Positions 32,517-41,492 of a stretch of 64,000 bases of DNA are shown here, piece after piece; positions within the stretch are counted from its first letter, which is position 1; every line of letters starts with the position of its first letter. Source of the DNA: Gammaproteobacteria bacterium. GTDB taxonomy: Bacteria > Pseudomonadota > Gammaproteobacteria > Pseudomonadales > Pseudohongiellaceae. The stretch lies in NCBI GenBank assembly GCA_041395725.1, contig JAWKZW010000001.1, positions 3,162,001 through 3,226,000 on the forward strand, in the 5' to 3' direction. The position numbers and the translations under genes were made by a program. The notes below the pieces were generated by a model. It searched no databases and was not told where the DNA came from. It worked only from the letters and a program-made list of their open reading frames with translations.

Positions 32517-34040
32517 ATGTCTGTAATTCGTCAGGAAGATCTGGTTCAGAGCGTTGCCGATGCTCTGCAGTACATCTCATACTATCATCCGCTGGATTTT
32601 ATCAAGGCCGTACATGAGGCCTATTTAAGGGAGGAGTCACCGGCGGCCAAGGATGCCATGGCACAGATCCTGATTAATTCCCGACTGTGCGCCGAAGGCC
32701 GACGGCCGATCTGCCAGGACACCGGTATCGTGACGGTCTTTCTGAAAGTAGGTATGGATGTGCGCTGGGATGCACAGTTAAGTCTGACAGAGATGATCAA
32801 TGAGGGGGTGCGCCGAGCTTATCTGCACCCGGACAACGTCTTGCGGGCGTCAATTCTTTCCGATCCGGCCGGCGCCCGGAAAAACACCCGTGACAACACT
32901 CCGGCAGTGATTCATACGGAAATTGTTCCCGGCGACAGCCTGGAAGTGAAGCTGGCTGCGAAGGGTGGTGGTTCTGAAAACAAGGCCAAAATGGTAATGC
33001 TGAATCCCAGCGACAGTATCGTTGAATGGGTTAAGAAAACCTTGCCGACCATGGGCGCAGGCTGGTGCCCTCCGGGTATGCTGGGAATCGGTATTGGCGG
33101 GACGGCCGAGAAAGCGGCGGTGTTGGCCAAGGAGTCATTGATGGATCCCATCGATATTCATGAGTTGCGGGAAAGGGGGCCGGCCAACCGGGTGGAAGAG
33201 TTGCGCCTGGAGATCATGGATGCGGCTAATTCTCTGGGGATCGGCGCCCAGGGGCTGGGTGGGTTGACCACGGTGCTGGATGTTAAGATTCTAGATTATC
33301 CAACCCATGCTGCTTCTCTACCGGTGGCCATGATTCCCAATTGCGCGGCTACGCGTCATGCGCACTTCACACTGACCGGCAGCGGTGCCGCTGAACTCAA
33401 ACCACCGAGTCTTGCCGAGTGGCCCGAGATCACCTGGGACGTGGGGCCTAGGGCCCGGCGGGTCAATCTCGATACTGTAACCAGGGACGAGGTGGCCAGC
33501 TGGGAGCCCGGTGACACACTTTTGTTATCCGGTAGAATGTTGACCGGACGCGATGCAGCGCACAAACGTATTATGGAGTTGCTGGCGAAAGGTGAACCGT
33601 TGCCGGCAGGTGTCGACCTGAAAGGCCGTTTTATTTATTACGTGGGTCCAGTCGACCCAGTGCGGGACGAGGTGATAGGTCCGGCGGGCCCGACTACTGC
33701 TACCCGAATGGACAAGTTTACCGAGCCACTGCTTGAGGCTACCGGTCTATTGGGCATGATAGGCAAGGCGGAACGGGGGCCGGTGGCTATCGAGGCGATT
33801 AAAAAGCACCGCGCTGTTTATCTGATGGCCGTTGGCGGGGCTGCTTACCTGGTCTCCAAGGCGATTCGCAAGGCCCGGGTTATAGCCTTTGAGGAGTTGG
33901 GTATGGAAGCGATTCATGAGTTTGAAGTGGAAGATATGCCGGTGACTGTTGCCGTGGACGTCAACGGCATTTCGGTACATCAGACTGGCCCGGCGGAATG
34001 GCGCAAGCGCATCGAGGAGCGTACCGTCGAAGTGAAGTGA
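32517..34040 (+). CDS. Fumarate hydratase, class I (iron-sulfur)
   Basis: Catalyses fumarate to malate in the TCA cycle using a labile 4Fe-4S cluster. 507 residues with the alpha part (ICQDTGIVTVF, first cluster cysteine; PNCAATRHAHF, second) and the beta part (AVGGAAYLVSKAIRKARVIAFEELGMEAIHEFEVEDMPV) fused, as in single-chain FumA/FumB-type enzymes. A third cysteine (GWCPPGM) is also seen. The ATG at 32517 follows AGGAATTTTCTT. A single gene with its own control region. Confidence 0.95.
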   Translation: MSVIRQEDLVQSVADALQYISYYHPLDFIKAVHEAYLREESPAAKDAMAQILINSRLCAEGRRPICQDTGIVTVFLKVGMDVRWDAQLSLTEMINEGVRRAYLHPDNVLRASILSDPAGARKNTRDNTPAVIHTEIVPGDSLEVKLAAKGGGSENKAKMVMLNPSDSIVEWVKKTLPTMGAGWCPPGMLGIGIGGTAEKAAVLAKESLMDPIDIHELRERGPANRVEELRLEIMDAANSLGIGAQGLGGLTTVLDVKILDYPTHAASLPVAMIPNCAATRHAHFTLTGSGAAELKPPSLAEWPEITWDVGPRARRVNLDTVTRDEVASWEPGDTLLLSGRMLTGRDAAHKRIMELLAKGEPLPAGVDLKGRFIYYVGPVDPVRDEVIGPAGPTTATRMDKFTEPLLEATGLLGMIGKAERGPVAIEAIKKHRAVYLMAVGGAAYLVSKAIRKARVIAFEELGMEAIHEFEVEDMPVTVAVDVNGISVHQTGPAEWRKRIEERTVEVK

Positions 34041-34059
34041 TCTCCCCACCCCAGGCAGT

Positions 34060-34087
34060 ATCGGTGGGCGTCGCTGACGCCGCCGAT
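34060..34087. terminator. Stem-loop between convergent fumarase and fabY
   Basis: ATCGG-tg-GGCGTC-gct-GACGCC-g-CCGAT, 20 bases after the fumarase stop codon and touching the fabY stop codon. No T-run; probable bidirectional end structure. Confidence 0.5.
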
Positions 34088-36018
34088 CAGTCCTGTGTAT
34101 CGCAAAACTCCTGGTAATGATTTGGAACCCGGAGACTGACGGACTTATCCTGGCCACGGATTTTCAGAGTCTGCGTATCCAGGTCGATGTCTTTATCGTC
34201 CAGGACATTTTCACCAAACTGGTAGGTGGCGTTGAAGTTACCGGAGCTGGCCGCCGTGTCGTATTCAAGCATTCTGGCCAGGGTGTTTTCCTGACGGCGT
34301 CGGTATTCTGTCATTGCCGCCAGGCCGTGCCGATGTGCCAGCATCTGTCGGGTCTTGCCCGGCGACAGCAGGGAGGCGGAGGCGTTGTTGCCTCCGAACC
34401 CCTTGGAGTTGATGATCACTGCTTCCAGCTTGTCTGGATCAACTTCCCGATGCTGCCGAAGAATATCCAGCCCAGCGGTGCTTACATCTTCAGCCAGTTC
34501 ATCGATTGTGGTGATCCCTGGAATTAATCCGTAGCGCCAGACGCCCAGGCTGGCAATCAGCTGGTCGCCGGCGGCACTGGCCAGCGAGTGACCCAGAAAG
34601 GCTTTGACCGCGGTGACCGGCCAGTTCTGGATGCCGAAAGTTTCTGCCACGCGGCTAAGGATTCGGGACTCCGTGATGCGATTCTGCGGGGTGCCCGTGC
34701 CATGGGCCTGCACGTAGGTGCGTTCCCGCAGGGCTTTGTCGCCCAGCAGGTTGCGCGTGGCCGCGGTCGCTTTTGCCATGGTCAGGTAGTTCCCCACACC
34801 CGGGCCGGCAATGGACTTTTTGAACCCGTCGGCATTCACGAAGACATCGTTGACGGCGCCATAGATAGTGGCGCCCAACTCTAATGCCAGTTCGTCATCG
34901 AAAAGGACGATGAACTGAGCGGATTCCGCCAGGGTGAAGCCCACGTTGTTGCCAAATGGTCTGCAGGCCCGCTGATGCAGCGGCCGGTCATTGGCTGAGA
35001 GTCCATCCAGTTCGCGCAGTTTATTGTCGTCGGCCAGTGCACCCATGGTGACGAAGCCATCAAACACTTCCGGCAATAAGGGAGCTTCGCTGGTACCAAC
35101 GATGACCACGCGATGGGTGCCCAGCTGAATATCGCGAATGCCCTGACGGAGATTGTAGAGGAACGTGGCACAGGCAGCCACGTTGGTGCCTGTAGTGCCC
35201 AGATTACCCAGCACATAGGCGTTCACGAAATCTGCCGGCATTTCCGCATAGCCCAGTGGAAGCTGCTTGGACGTAACCTTTCTGCCGCTGAGCCTGGCCT
35301 GTAACAGACCTCCAAAGCCGTTGTAGTCCAGTTGGCTCATGCCACTGCCGGCATACACGCTGATCTGGTCGGGTGCGACGTGACTGGTGATGGTCTGCCA
35401 GTCGATGCCCAGTGAGTGCACCGCATCGGAAGCGGCAAACACGGTCAGCTGCAGCCCGCGGGGATGACTGCGCGCAGGATACAAGGCCTCGGGATCAAAG
35501 CCGCTGGGTAATTGCCCGGCGGTATTCACTTCTGACCCCCGATAGCACTTGAGCATGACTTCCAGATTGTCAGTTACCCGCACGTGAACTTTGCCCGGTT
35601 GGCTGCTGTCCTCGCGGACCTGCCAACTGGCTGGAAGCGGCTCGGGCAGGTGTCTGTTGCTCAGCAGAAATTCCACCGGCTGCTGATCCTTGCCTGTCAA
35701 CGCCACGGCTTTGTGAAAGGGGAGGGCAGCTGGATCGAAGAGGTTGTCTTCCAGCCTGCGTATCAGCGTCCCATCAAGCAATTGGCTGGCAACAGCAGCC
35801 AGATACTTTTCCAGATCTACCTTGGCACCCTTGCCGTCCGTCCAGGTGTCAGCGTTTTTCTTGAGCAGCCCCATGAGTGCTGCGAGGCTTTGGTGGGTTT
35901 CTCTGGCATCTGTAGCAGCAAGCCGGTTGAGAACCAGGCGACGGTACCCATGGTGGAAGGAACTGCGGCCGGCTGGATTGATGCCTCCGAAGCCGGTTAT
36001 AACGGGAAGTCGGGCCAT
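34087..36018 (-). CDS. fabY: Beta-ketoacyl-ACP synthase FabY
   Basis: Initiates fatty-acid synthesis by condensing acetyl-CoA with malonyl-ACP in Pseudomonas-type bacteria, taking the place of FabH. 643 residues, near the length of P. aeruginosa FabY, with the diagnostic start MARLPVITGFGGINPAGRSS. The thiolase-fold catalytic triad can be placed: Cys in NVAACATFLYN, His in QAHGTGTPQNR and His in KAFLGHSLASAAG. GGAGA precedes the ATG. Single gene, divergent from a metallo-beta-lactamase-fold gene. Confidence 0.94.
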   Translation of the reverse strand: MARLPVITGFGGINPAGRSSFHHGYRRLVLNRLAATDARETHQSLAALMGLLKKNADTWTDGKGAKVDLEKYLAAVASQLLDGTLIRRLEDNLFDPAALPFHKAVALTGKDQQPVEFLLSNRHLPEPLPASWQVREDSSQPGKVHVRVTDNLEVMLKCYRGSEVNTAGQLPSGFDPEALYPARSHPRGLQLTVFAASDAVHSLGIDWQTITSHVAPDQISVYAGSGMSQLDYNGFGGLLQARLSGRKVTSKQLPLGYAEMPADFVNAYVLGNLGTTGTNVAACATFLYNLRQGIRDIQLGTHRVVIVGTSEAPLLPEVFDGFVTMGALADDNKLRELDGLSANDRPLHQRACRPFGNNVGFTLAESAQFIVLFDDELALELGATIYGAVNDVFVNADGFKKSIAGPGVGNYLTMAKATAATRNLLGDKALRERTYVQAHGTGTPQNRITESRILSRVAETFGIQNWPVTAVKAFLGHSLASAAGDQLIASLGVWRYGLIPGITTIDELAEDVSTAGLDILRQHREVDPDKLEAVIINSKGFGGNNASASLLSPGKTRQMLAHRHGLAAMTEYRRRQENTLARMLEYDTAASSGNFNATYQFGENVLDDKDIDLDTQTLKIRGQDKSVSLRVPNHYQEFCDTQD

Positions 36019-36264
36019 TGCTGTATCTCCGATGCCTGGACGGGCTGGGGAGCACTATACTGGGTTGATCGGGCGTAAGATATGGCATTCTGGCCAACAA
36101 AAAGGCCAGATAGGCCAGTTGTGGTGCGGTGGAACATGCTGTGTCGCACGGATTTCAGAACGCGGTATAACCCCATTCCAGTAGTGTGTCGCTGGTCAGT
36201 CGGAGCAGATGTGATACTCTGAGCCGGTTTGCTCACCGAATATAAACGGGCTCCTGGAGGGTTC

Positions 36265-37137
36265 ATGGAATTACTCTATAAATTGGGCGCAACTGCTGCC
36301 GTGCTTACTCTTGCTCTGCTGACCTCTGTGGCAGTGGCCCAGGACGATCGCTTTGCCAATGTCACCATCGAAACCATTCCGGTGGCCGGAAACATCTCCA
36401 TGTTATCGGGGTCCGGAGGCAACATCGGTGTCTCTGCCGGAGAGGATGGCATCCTGATTGTCGATGATCAGTACGCGCCACTGGCGGGTCGTATCAGGCA
36501 GGCATTGACGGCGTTGGGTTCCGATGCGCCTGAATTTGTTCTGAATACTCACTTTCATGGCGATCACACTGGCAGCAATGCAGACTTTGGTGCGACTGGT
36601 ATCATCGTAGCCCATGAAAATGTACGTAGTCGCCTGCAGTCGATGGAGACAGCTGCGGTTGCGCTGCCGGTTATTACCTACGACGATGATGTGACACTGC
36701 ATTTCAACGGCGAAGATATCACTCTCATTCACGTGCCGGCTGGCCATACTGATACGGATAGCGTCGTATTGTTTGCCGAGTCCAATGTCATTCACATGGG
36801 CGATCATTTTTTTAACGGCGCTTTCCCCTTCATTGACCTCGCCAACGGCGGCACGGTGCAGGGTTACCTGTTCAACCTGGAGAAAGCCCTGTCATGGATT
36901 GCGGACGATACCCGGGTCATCCCAGGACATGGCCCACTGGGCAGTAAAGCTGACCTGCTGGCCTTTTACAATGTCATTAAAGATACTTCGATTGAAATCC
37001 GAGTCATGAAATCGTTGGGAAAAAGCAAGGATGAAATTACTGCCGAGGGCCTGGATCCCAGTCTGGAATCCTGGGGCGCAGGTTTTATCAGCGAAGCCCG
37101 CTGGATTGAAACAGTGTATGACAGCTACCACCGCTAG
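36265..37137 (+). CDS. Secreted MBL-fold metallo-hydrolase
   Basis: 290 residues with a signal peptide (about 1-25, ending VAVAQ). Zinc ligands are seen in THFHGDHTG (HxHxDH), VPAGHTDTDS, MGDHFFNG and IPGHGP. It is therefore a catalytically complete metallo-beta-lactamase-fold enzyme exported to the periplasm. The sequence pattern is that of the general MBL hydrolase group found in marine gammaproteobacteria, not a classic resistance lactamase; substrate unknown. The ATG at 36265 follows CTGGAGG. A D,D-peptidase-like gene starts 20 bases downstream. Confidence 0.9.
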   Translation: MELLYKLGATAAVLTLALLTSVAVAQDDRFANVTIETIPVAGNISMLSGSGGNIGVSAGEDGILIVDDQYAPLAGRIRQALTALGSDAPEFVLNTHFHGDHTGSNADFGATGIIVAHENVRSRLQSMETAAVALPVITYDDDVTLHFNGEDITLIHVPAGHTDTDSVVLFAESNVIHMGDHFFNGAFPFIDLANGGTVQGYLFNLEKALSWIADDTRVIPGHGPLGSKADLLAFYNVIKDTSIEIRVMKSLGKSKDEITAEGLDPSLESWGAGFISEARWIETVYDSYHR

Positions 37138-37157
37138 GCGTCGAGGTGGGTGTCTCG

Positions 37158-37706
37158 ATGAGAAGGCGGAAATCGACTGAAGATTTTTTTCAGCGGTTGC
37201 GGAAAATACATCGCGAGCTGGGGATTCCGGATGAGTATATTGATGCACCCCGGCTGCCCCTGTGCGTCGAGCCCGGGCTGCTGATTGACACCGAGCCTGA
37301 CTACTACCAGCGGCCTCAGAAACTGGTGCCGGCAGCCCATGAAGCCTGGCTGGCCATGCGCGGGGCTGCCCGCCGTGATGGCGTGGAACTGCTACTGATT
37401 TCCGCCTTTCGAGGTATAGACTACCAGCGGGATCTGATTCGCAGGCACCTGGAGGCAGGCCGTCAGCTGGATGACATTCTCCGGGTAATCGCTGCCCCGG
37501 GTTTCAGTGAACACCACACGGGGAGAGCCTTGGATCTGGCCAGTAGTGAGTGCATTGACCTGGAAGAAAGGTTTGAGAAAACAATTGCATTTCAATGGCT
37601 TGAAAGAGAATCCTGTGAATTTGGATTCACTCTTAGTTACCCCCGCCACAACCCCTTTGGCATCGCTTACGAACCCTGGCATTGGTGCTTTCATGATCAG
37701 GATTAA
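37158..37706 (+). CDS. M15 family peptidase, VanY-type D-alanyl-D-alanine carboxypeptidase
   Basis: 182 residues. Zinc and catalytic motifs of the M15B group are complete: ISAFRGIDYQ, then SEHHTGRALDL (SxHxxGxAxD) and YEPWHWCF (final His ligand with its Glu). No signal peptide or membrane helix is evident, which is unusual for a wall enzyme, so a cytoplasmic (LdcB-like recycling) or non-classical role is possible. The ATG at 37158 has GAGGTGGG upstream; a GTG at 37146 is open. Close behind the MBL-fold gene, probably co-transcribed. Confidence 0.85.
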   Translation: MRRRKSTEDFFQRLRKIHRELGIPDEYIDAPRLPLCVEPGLLIDTEPDYYQRPQKLVPAAHEAWLAMRGAARRDGVELLLISAFRGIDYQRDLIRRHLEAGRQLDDILRVIAAPGFSEHHTGRALDLASSECIDLEERFEKTIAFQWLERESCEFGFTLSYPRHNPFGIAYEPWHWCFHDQD

Positions 37707-37719
37707 ACAAGCTGGTAAA

Positions 37720-37738
37720 TAATCAGCAGTTCCTTGGA
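37720..37738 (+). repeat. Dispersed motif copy F (TAATCAGCAGTTCCTTGGA)
   Basis: Divergent copy shortly after the M15 gene; TTCCTTAGA follows again 4 bases later. Confidence 0.4.
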
Positions 37739-37910
37739 TGTTCCTTAGACAAAGCTGTTTTTAGCAGGTATCTTTGATACGACTGTGACAAAACTGACAT
37801 GCTATTGAAAACATGTTGATCAACCACACACAGAATCGAGAGAGGAGACAATAATTTACCCGCGCACAATGGTTTTAACACCATAACCATGAATCAACGG
37901 AGAAAAATCT

Positions 37911-38312
37911 ATGAGTAATGAATTCCAGGTAGTCTTTCACAATATCGATCAATCCGATGCCGTTATGGATGCGGTTAACAAGCGAATCGCCAAACTGGAA
38001 AGATATTGTGATCAGATCATTACCGGTCGCGTTGTGCTGGACTCTCCTCACAACAATCACCATAAAGGCAGGGTTTATTCGGTAGGTGTGGAATTTCATA
38101 CTCCCCAGAAAGAAGTCATCGTTAATCAGGAACAGCACGACAATCATGCGCACGAAGATCTCTACGTGGCGATACGTGATGCATTCAACGCGGCAGAGCG
38201 ACAATTAAAATCCATCGATAAGAAGCACCGTGCCAACCCCCAGGAGTTTGTTGAAAATGAGGTCCTCACGGATGTCATCAACGAAGACCTGGAACAGCGT
38301 ACTGGCGTGTGA
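37911..38312 (+). CDS. HPF/RaiA-family ribosome hibernation factor
   Basis: Ribosome-associated protein of 133 residues that fills the decoding centre in stationary phase. The beta-alpha-beta fold is recognisable: FQVVFHNIDQSDAVMDAVNKRIAKLERY, a basic second half with VEFHTPQKEVIVNQ, and DLYVAIRDAFNAAERQL. It is longer than a short HPF and lacks the dimerising domain of long HPF. CGGAG precedes the ATG. It is not beside rpoN/ptsN, the usual place of hpf, but in front of a DUF1244 gene. Confidence 0.88.
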   Translation: MSNEFQVVFHNIDQSDAVMDAVNKRIAKLERYCDQIITGRVVLDSPHNNHHKGRVYSVGVEFHTPQKEVIVNQEQHDNHAHEDLYVAIRDAFNAAERQLKSIDKKHRANPQEFVENEVLTDVINEDLEQRTGV

Positions 38313-38327
38313 GGCCGTATCAGCATC

Positions 38328-38624
38328 ATGAATTTGACAGAACAACAGCAAATGGAGCTGGAGGCGGCGACTTTTCGCCGCCTTCTCAAGCATCTGGACG
38401 AGCACAAGGATGTGCAGAATATCGACCTGATGAATCTGGCGGGATTCTGCCGCAACTGCCTGTCCAAATGGTTCAGTGCAGAGGGGCAGTCCAGGGGACT
38501 TGACGTCAATTACGAGGAAGCCAGGGAGATGGTTTATGGCATCCCCTATGCCGAATGGAAAGCCAGGTATCAGCAGGAAGCCAGTGCTGAGCAGTTGGCA
38601 AAGTTCAAGGAAGTCACGGGCTGA
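38328..38624 (+). CDS. DUF1244 family protein
   Basis: Small helical protein of 98 residues; the conserved core is NLAGFCRNCLSKW with YGIPYAEWKARYQ. Family members are widespread in proteobacteria, and structures exist, but no function is known; the conserved CxxC pair may bind a metal. Starts 15 bases after the hibernation factor, so probably the same transcript. Confidence 0.93.
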   Translation: MNLTEQQQMELEAATFRRLLKHLDEHKDVQNIDLMNLAGFCRNCLSKWFSAEGQSRGLDVNYEEAREMVYGIPYAEWKARYQQEASAEQLAKFKEVTG

Positions 38625-38659
38625 CCCGCTGCAAAGATTTTTCCCGCCGGGCGCAGGGA

Positions 38660-39643
38660 TTACTCGACGGTAAAGAGTTTGCTTCTCACCAGTGCGCGGT
38701 ATTCCACCGGGGTGATCCCCGTCATTTTTCTGAACAGGCTGCCGAAATGGCTGCTGTCCTGGTAACCCACCGCAAAGCTGATTTCGGCAATTGACAGATT
38801 GCTCTGCTTCAACAGCTGTTTCGCCTGGTTAACGCGGATTTCCTGCAGGTATTGAAGAGGTGTCAGGCGGGTAGCCGCCTTGAAGCGCCGGTTAAAAGAC
38901 CGAATACTCATCTTGAAAGCGGCGGCCACGGCATCCAGTCGGACTTCCTCCGGATAATGGCTCTGCAACCATTCCTGAATTTTTATAACACTCTCATCGT
39001 GATGAGTATCCTGCTGGCGGTAGGATAACAGCATGGATTCATAGGATTGCTTCAATTCATGGGTGAAATGCTTGGCAATCTCACCCGCAATCGCCTCGCC
39101 AAATATCTCCTCTACCAGGTGTGAGGTAACATCCCGGGCCGCATTGACACTGCCCGTGCAATACAGATTATTGTCCAGGGTGATGAAGCGTTTGCGATTC
39201 AGTCTGACCGCCGGGTAGCGGGATTCGAAATCGTCAAAATAATACCAGTGGGTGGTGGCAGTGTGACCGTCCAGCAGGCCGGCTTCCGCCAGGAAATAAC
39301 TGCCCGTAACCAGGCTGACCAGTACGCTTCCGGACTGATGGCATTGGCGCAGGGTCTCCAGTAGATCCGGCGATTTCCTTACAGTTTTTACTGGCCCCCC
39401 CCAAAGACCTGGCACGAATACCAGATCGGCGCCGGCGAGGTCATTAAAGGTGCCGGATGGCATAATATTGAGGCCGCCCGCCATGTTGACCGGTCCGGTA
39501 TCCGGGCCGATGATGTCCAGCTGCAGATCCCTGTTGATGCCGCCGCTTACCTGGCTGATGGTGCGGGCCGCGTAAAGCATCTCCATGGGAATAGTGAGGC
39601 TGCTCGCGAGGGCCCTTTCCAGGGCTATCAGGCAGACCCGCAT
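38660..39643 (-). CDS. GlxA-type AraC family transcriptional regulator
   Basis: 327 residues: an N-terminal DJ-1/PfpI-like domain (about 1-190; GADLVFVPGLWGG) and a C-terminal AraC pair of helix-turn-helix motifs (about 230-325; RLDAVAAAFKMSIRSFNRRF and EISFAVGYQDSSHFGSLFRK). The nucleophile elbow reads VTGSYFLAEAGLL, with no cysteine where catalytic DJ-1 proteins have one, so the domain is probably a sensor. Targets unknown; it ends 35 bases from the convergent DUF1244 gene. greB and dinB lie upstream on the same strand. Confidence 0.92.
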   Translation of the reverse strand: MRVCLIALERALASSLTIPMEMLYAARTISQVSGGINRDLQLDIIGPDTGPVNMAGGLNIMPSGTFNDLAGADLVFVPGLWGGPVKTVRKSPDLLETLRQCHQSGSVLVSLVTGSYFLAEAGLLDGHTATTHWYYFDDFESRYPAVRLNRKRFITLDNNLYCTGSVNAARDVTSHLVEEIFGEAIAGEIAKHFTHELKQSYESMLLSYRQQDTHHDESVIKIQEWLQSHYPEEVRLDAVAAAFKMSIRSFNRRFKAATRLTPLQYLQEIRVNQAKQLLKQSNLSIAEISFAVGYQDSSHFGSLFRKMTGITPVEYRALVRSKLFTVE

Positions 39644-39645
39644 GG

Positions 39646-40143
39646 TCAGCTGTACCTGATGCCGATCAGAAAATAGGTTTGCTCGCCGGCCGGCGTATCG
39701 AGAATGATTTCGCTGTCCACCTGTTTGCCGAGCAACGCCCTGCCCATGGGCGAGTCAATACTGATGGTGCCGGTCTTAGGATCTATCTCGTCGGCGCCAA
39801 GCAGTCGGTATGCGAACAGGTTGCCATTGGCATCTTCCAGTTCCACATGGGCGCCGAAATAGACTTTCGACAAGTCGTCGGGTTGTCGGTCAACGACGGT
39901 GACCTCATCGAGGCGCTTGTTGAGGTAGCGAACCCTGCGATCAATTTCCCGCAGGCGTTTCTTACCGTAAATGTATTCGGCATTTTCCGAGCGGTCTCCG
40001 AGTGCGGCTGCCTCGGAAACCGATTGTGTTACCTGAGGGCGTTCCACTTTCCAGAGGTAGTGCAGCTCTTCCTTGAGTTTTTTCTCACCTGCCGGGCTTA
40101 TGTAGCGGGAGCTGGGTTTCTGCGGTGGTCTGTAGCGACTCAT
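39646..40143 (-). CDS. greB: Transcription elongation factor GreB
   Basis: Rescues backtracked RNA polymerase by stimulating transcript cleavage. 165 residues starting MSRYRPPQKPSSRYISPAG. The coiled-coil tip shows RSENAEYIYGKKRLREIDRR (the acidic tip residues and GreB-specific Tyr-Gly-Lys-Lys), followed by the FKBP-like domain ending GEQTYFLIGIRYS. The true ATG is at 40143, one base after the dinB stop codon. The gene ends two bases before the GlxA-type start, so dinB-greB-regulator look like one operon. Confidence 0.96.
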   Translation of the reverse strand: MSRYRPPQKPSSRYISPAGEKKLKEELHYLWKVERPQVTQSVSEAAALGDRSENAEYIYGKKRLREIDRRVRYLNKRLDEVTVVDRQPDDLSKVYFGAHVELEDANGNLFAYRLLGADEIDPKTGTISIDSPMGRALLGKQVDSEIILDTPAGEQTYFLIGIRYS

Positions 40144-40144
40144 G

Positions 40145-41272
40145 TCAGTTGACCTGCTCTGAGAAAAGCGCCAGCTGCAGGTTGTCTGACCCGGCAGGAA
40201 CGGAGTCTGTCGAGCGGAGGGACGGCACCGGCGCGGGCTGGTCTGCGTGCGGGGCAAGGCCGACGCCTATGCCGAGCAGGCGCACCGGCCGATTACCGCG
40301 CTGGAAGCCTTCCTTCAGCAGTTCCCGGTACAGTGCTTCGTCGCTGCCCTGGGACCGGGATTCAATGGTGGTTGAGACGAAGTCGTTAAATTTTATTTTG
40401 ACCACCTGCTTGGTAATCCAGTAGCGGCCACTCAAGTTCTGCAGGCGCATTCCCAGTTGCCGGTGCAGTTCGGGCAGCGCATTCAGACAGGCGTCGAGAT
40501 CGGGCAGGTCTGCAGCAAAAGTATTCTCAACGCTTACGGATTTCCGTATCCGGCTGGGTTCAACTTCACGCCGATCGATGCCGCGGCAAAGGGCATGGAG
40601 GCGTGCGCCGAAACTGCCGAATTGCCGCTCCAGCCCGACTTGACTCAACAATCTTAAATCGTCACAGGTGTGAATCCCCAGGTCAGCCAATTTCCGGGCC
40701 GTAACCTTTCCGACGCCGAACAGTTTCTGCACCGGTAACCGGCGGACAAAGCTGTCCAGCTCTTCCGGCTCGATGACAAACTGCCCGTCGGGTTTGTTCC
40801 AGTCACTGGCAATTTTGGCCAGGAATTTATTCGGCGCGATACCAGCCGAGACCGTGATGCCAATTTCGGCTGCTACCCTGGCGCGAATCTCCGCAGCGGT
40901 CAGGCTGGCGCTGCCGTTATGGCGTGAGTTCTCGGTCAGGTCGAGATAGGCTTCGTCCAGGGACAGCGGTTCGATCAGTGCCGTGTAGTCGCGGAAAATG
41001 GCATGTATCTGCCGTGAGACTTCCCGATAGCGATTCATGTCAGGCCTGATGATCACCAGGTCGGGGCACAGTCGACGCGCCGTGGAGGACGCCATTGCCG
41101 AATGCACACCGTACTGTCGGGCGCGGTAGTTGCAGGTGGCGATCACGCCCCGGCGCTCTGGCGCGCCGCCGACGGCGACCGGCAGTTCCGCCAGGGTGGG
41201 ATTGTCGCGCATTTCAATGGATGCATAGAAACTGTCACAATCGACATGCACTATTTTTCTGTCAATTGACAT
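40145..41272 (-). CDS. dinB: DNA polymerase IV (Y family)
   Basis: Error-prone translesion polymerase of 375 residues. Starts MSIDRKIVHVDCDSFYASIE, carrying the first catalytic Asp; PLSLDEAYLDLTEN holds the second acidic pair. The helix-hairpin-helix LFGVGKVTARKLADLGIHT and the little-finger domain (SVSVENTFAADL) follow. The ATG at 41272 is chosen by family alignment; the frame is open to 41332. I found only a half-match to a LexA box upstream. The C-terminus has no clear clamp-binding QLxLF except QLALFSEQ, which fits well. Confidence 0.96.
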   Translation of the reverse strand: MSIDRKIVHVDCDSFYASIEMRDNPTLAELPVAVGGAPERRGVIATCNYRARQYGVHSAMASSTARRLCPDLVIIRPDMNRYREVSRQIHAIFRDYTALIEPLSLDEAYLDLTENSRHNGSASLTAAEIRARVAAEIGITVSAGIAPNKFLAKIASDWNKPDGQFVIEPEELDSFVRRLPVQKLFGVGKVTARKLADLGIHTCDDLRLLSQVGLERQFGSFGARLHALCRGIDRREVEPSRIRKSVSVENTFAADLPDLDACLNALPELHRQLGMRLQNLSGRYWITKQVVKIKFNDFVSTTIESRSQGSDEALYRELLKEGFQRGNRPVRLLGIGVGLAPHADQPAPVPSLRSTDSVPAGSDNLQLALFSEQVN

Positions 41273-41492
41273 GGCGCAAATAGAGGCTGAACCCGGCTTG
41301 CATTGGTAATCAGTCAATGTACAGTATGCCAACAGGCAAGTAAATTCTGAGCGAAGCCGGGTGTGAGTTCCTGGTCCGGGCCTCAGGTTTCCTGAAACAC
41401 CACATTACAGGATTTTCGATCTCGGAGAGTCGGCGTCGGGACGTGTCGACTTTCACAGGGAATGCTTTCGACCTGCGGCAGAGGAGGAGAAA

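Noticed and set aside
41330..41336. Possible LexA (SOS) box upstream of dinB
   Set aside because: Only one half-site (TACTGTA on the minus strand) matches; the partner half is TGATTA rather than ACAGTA.
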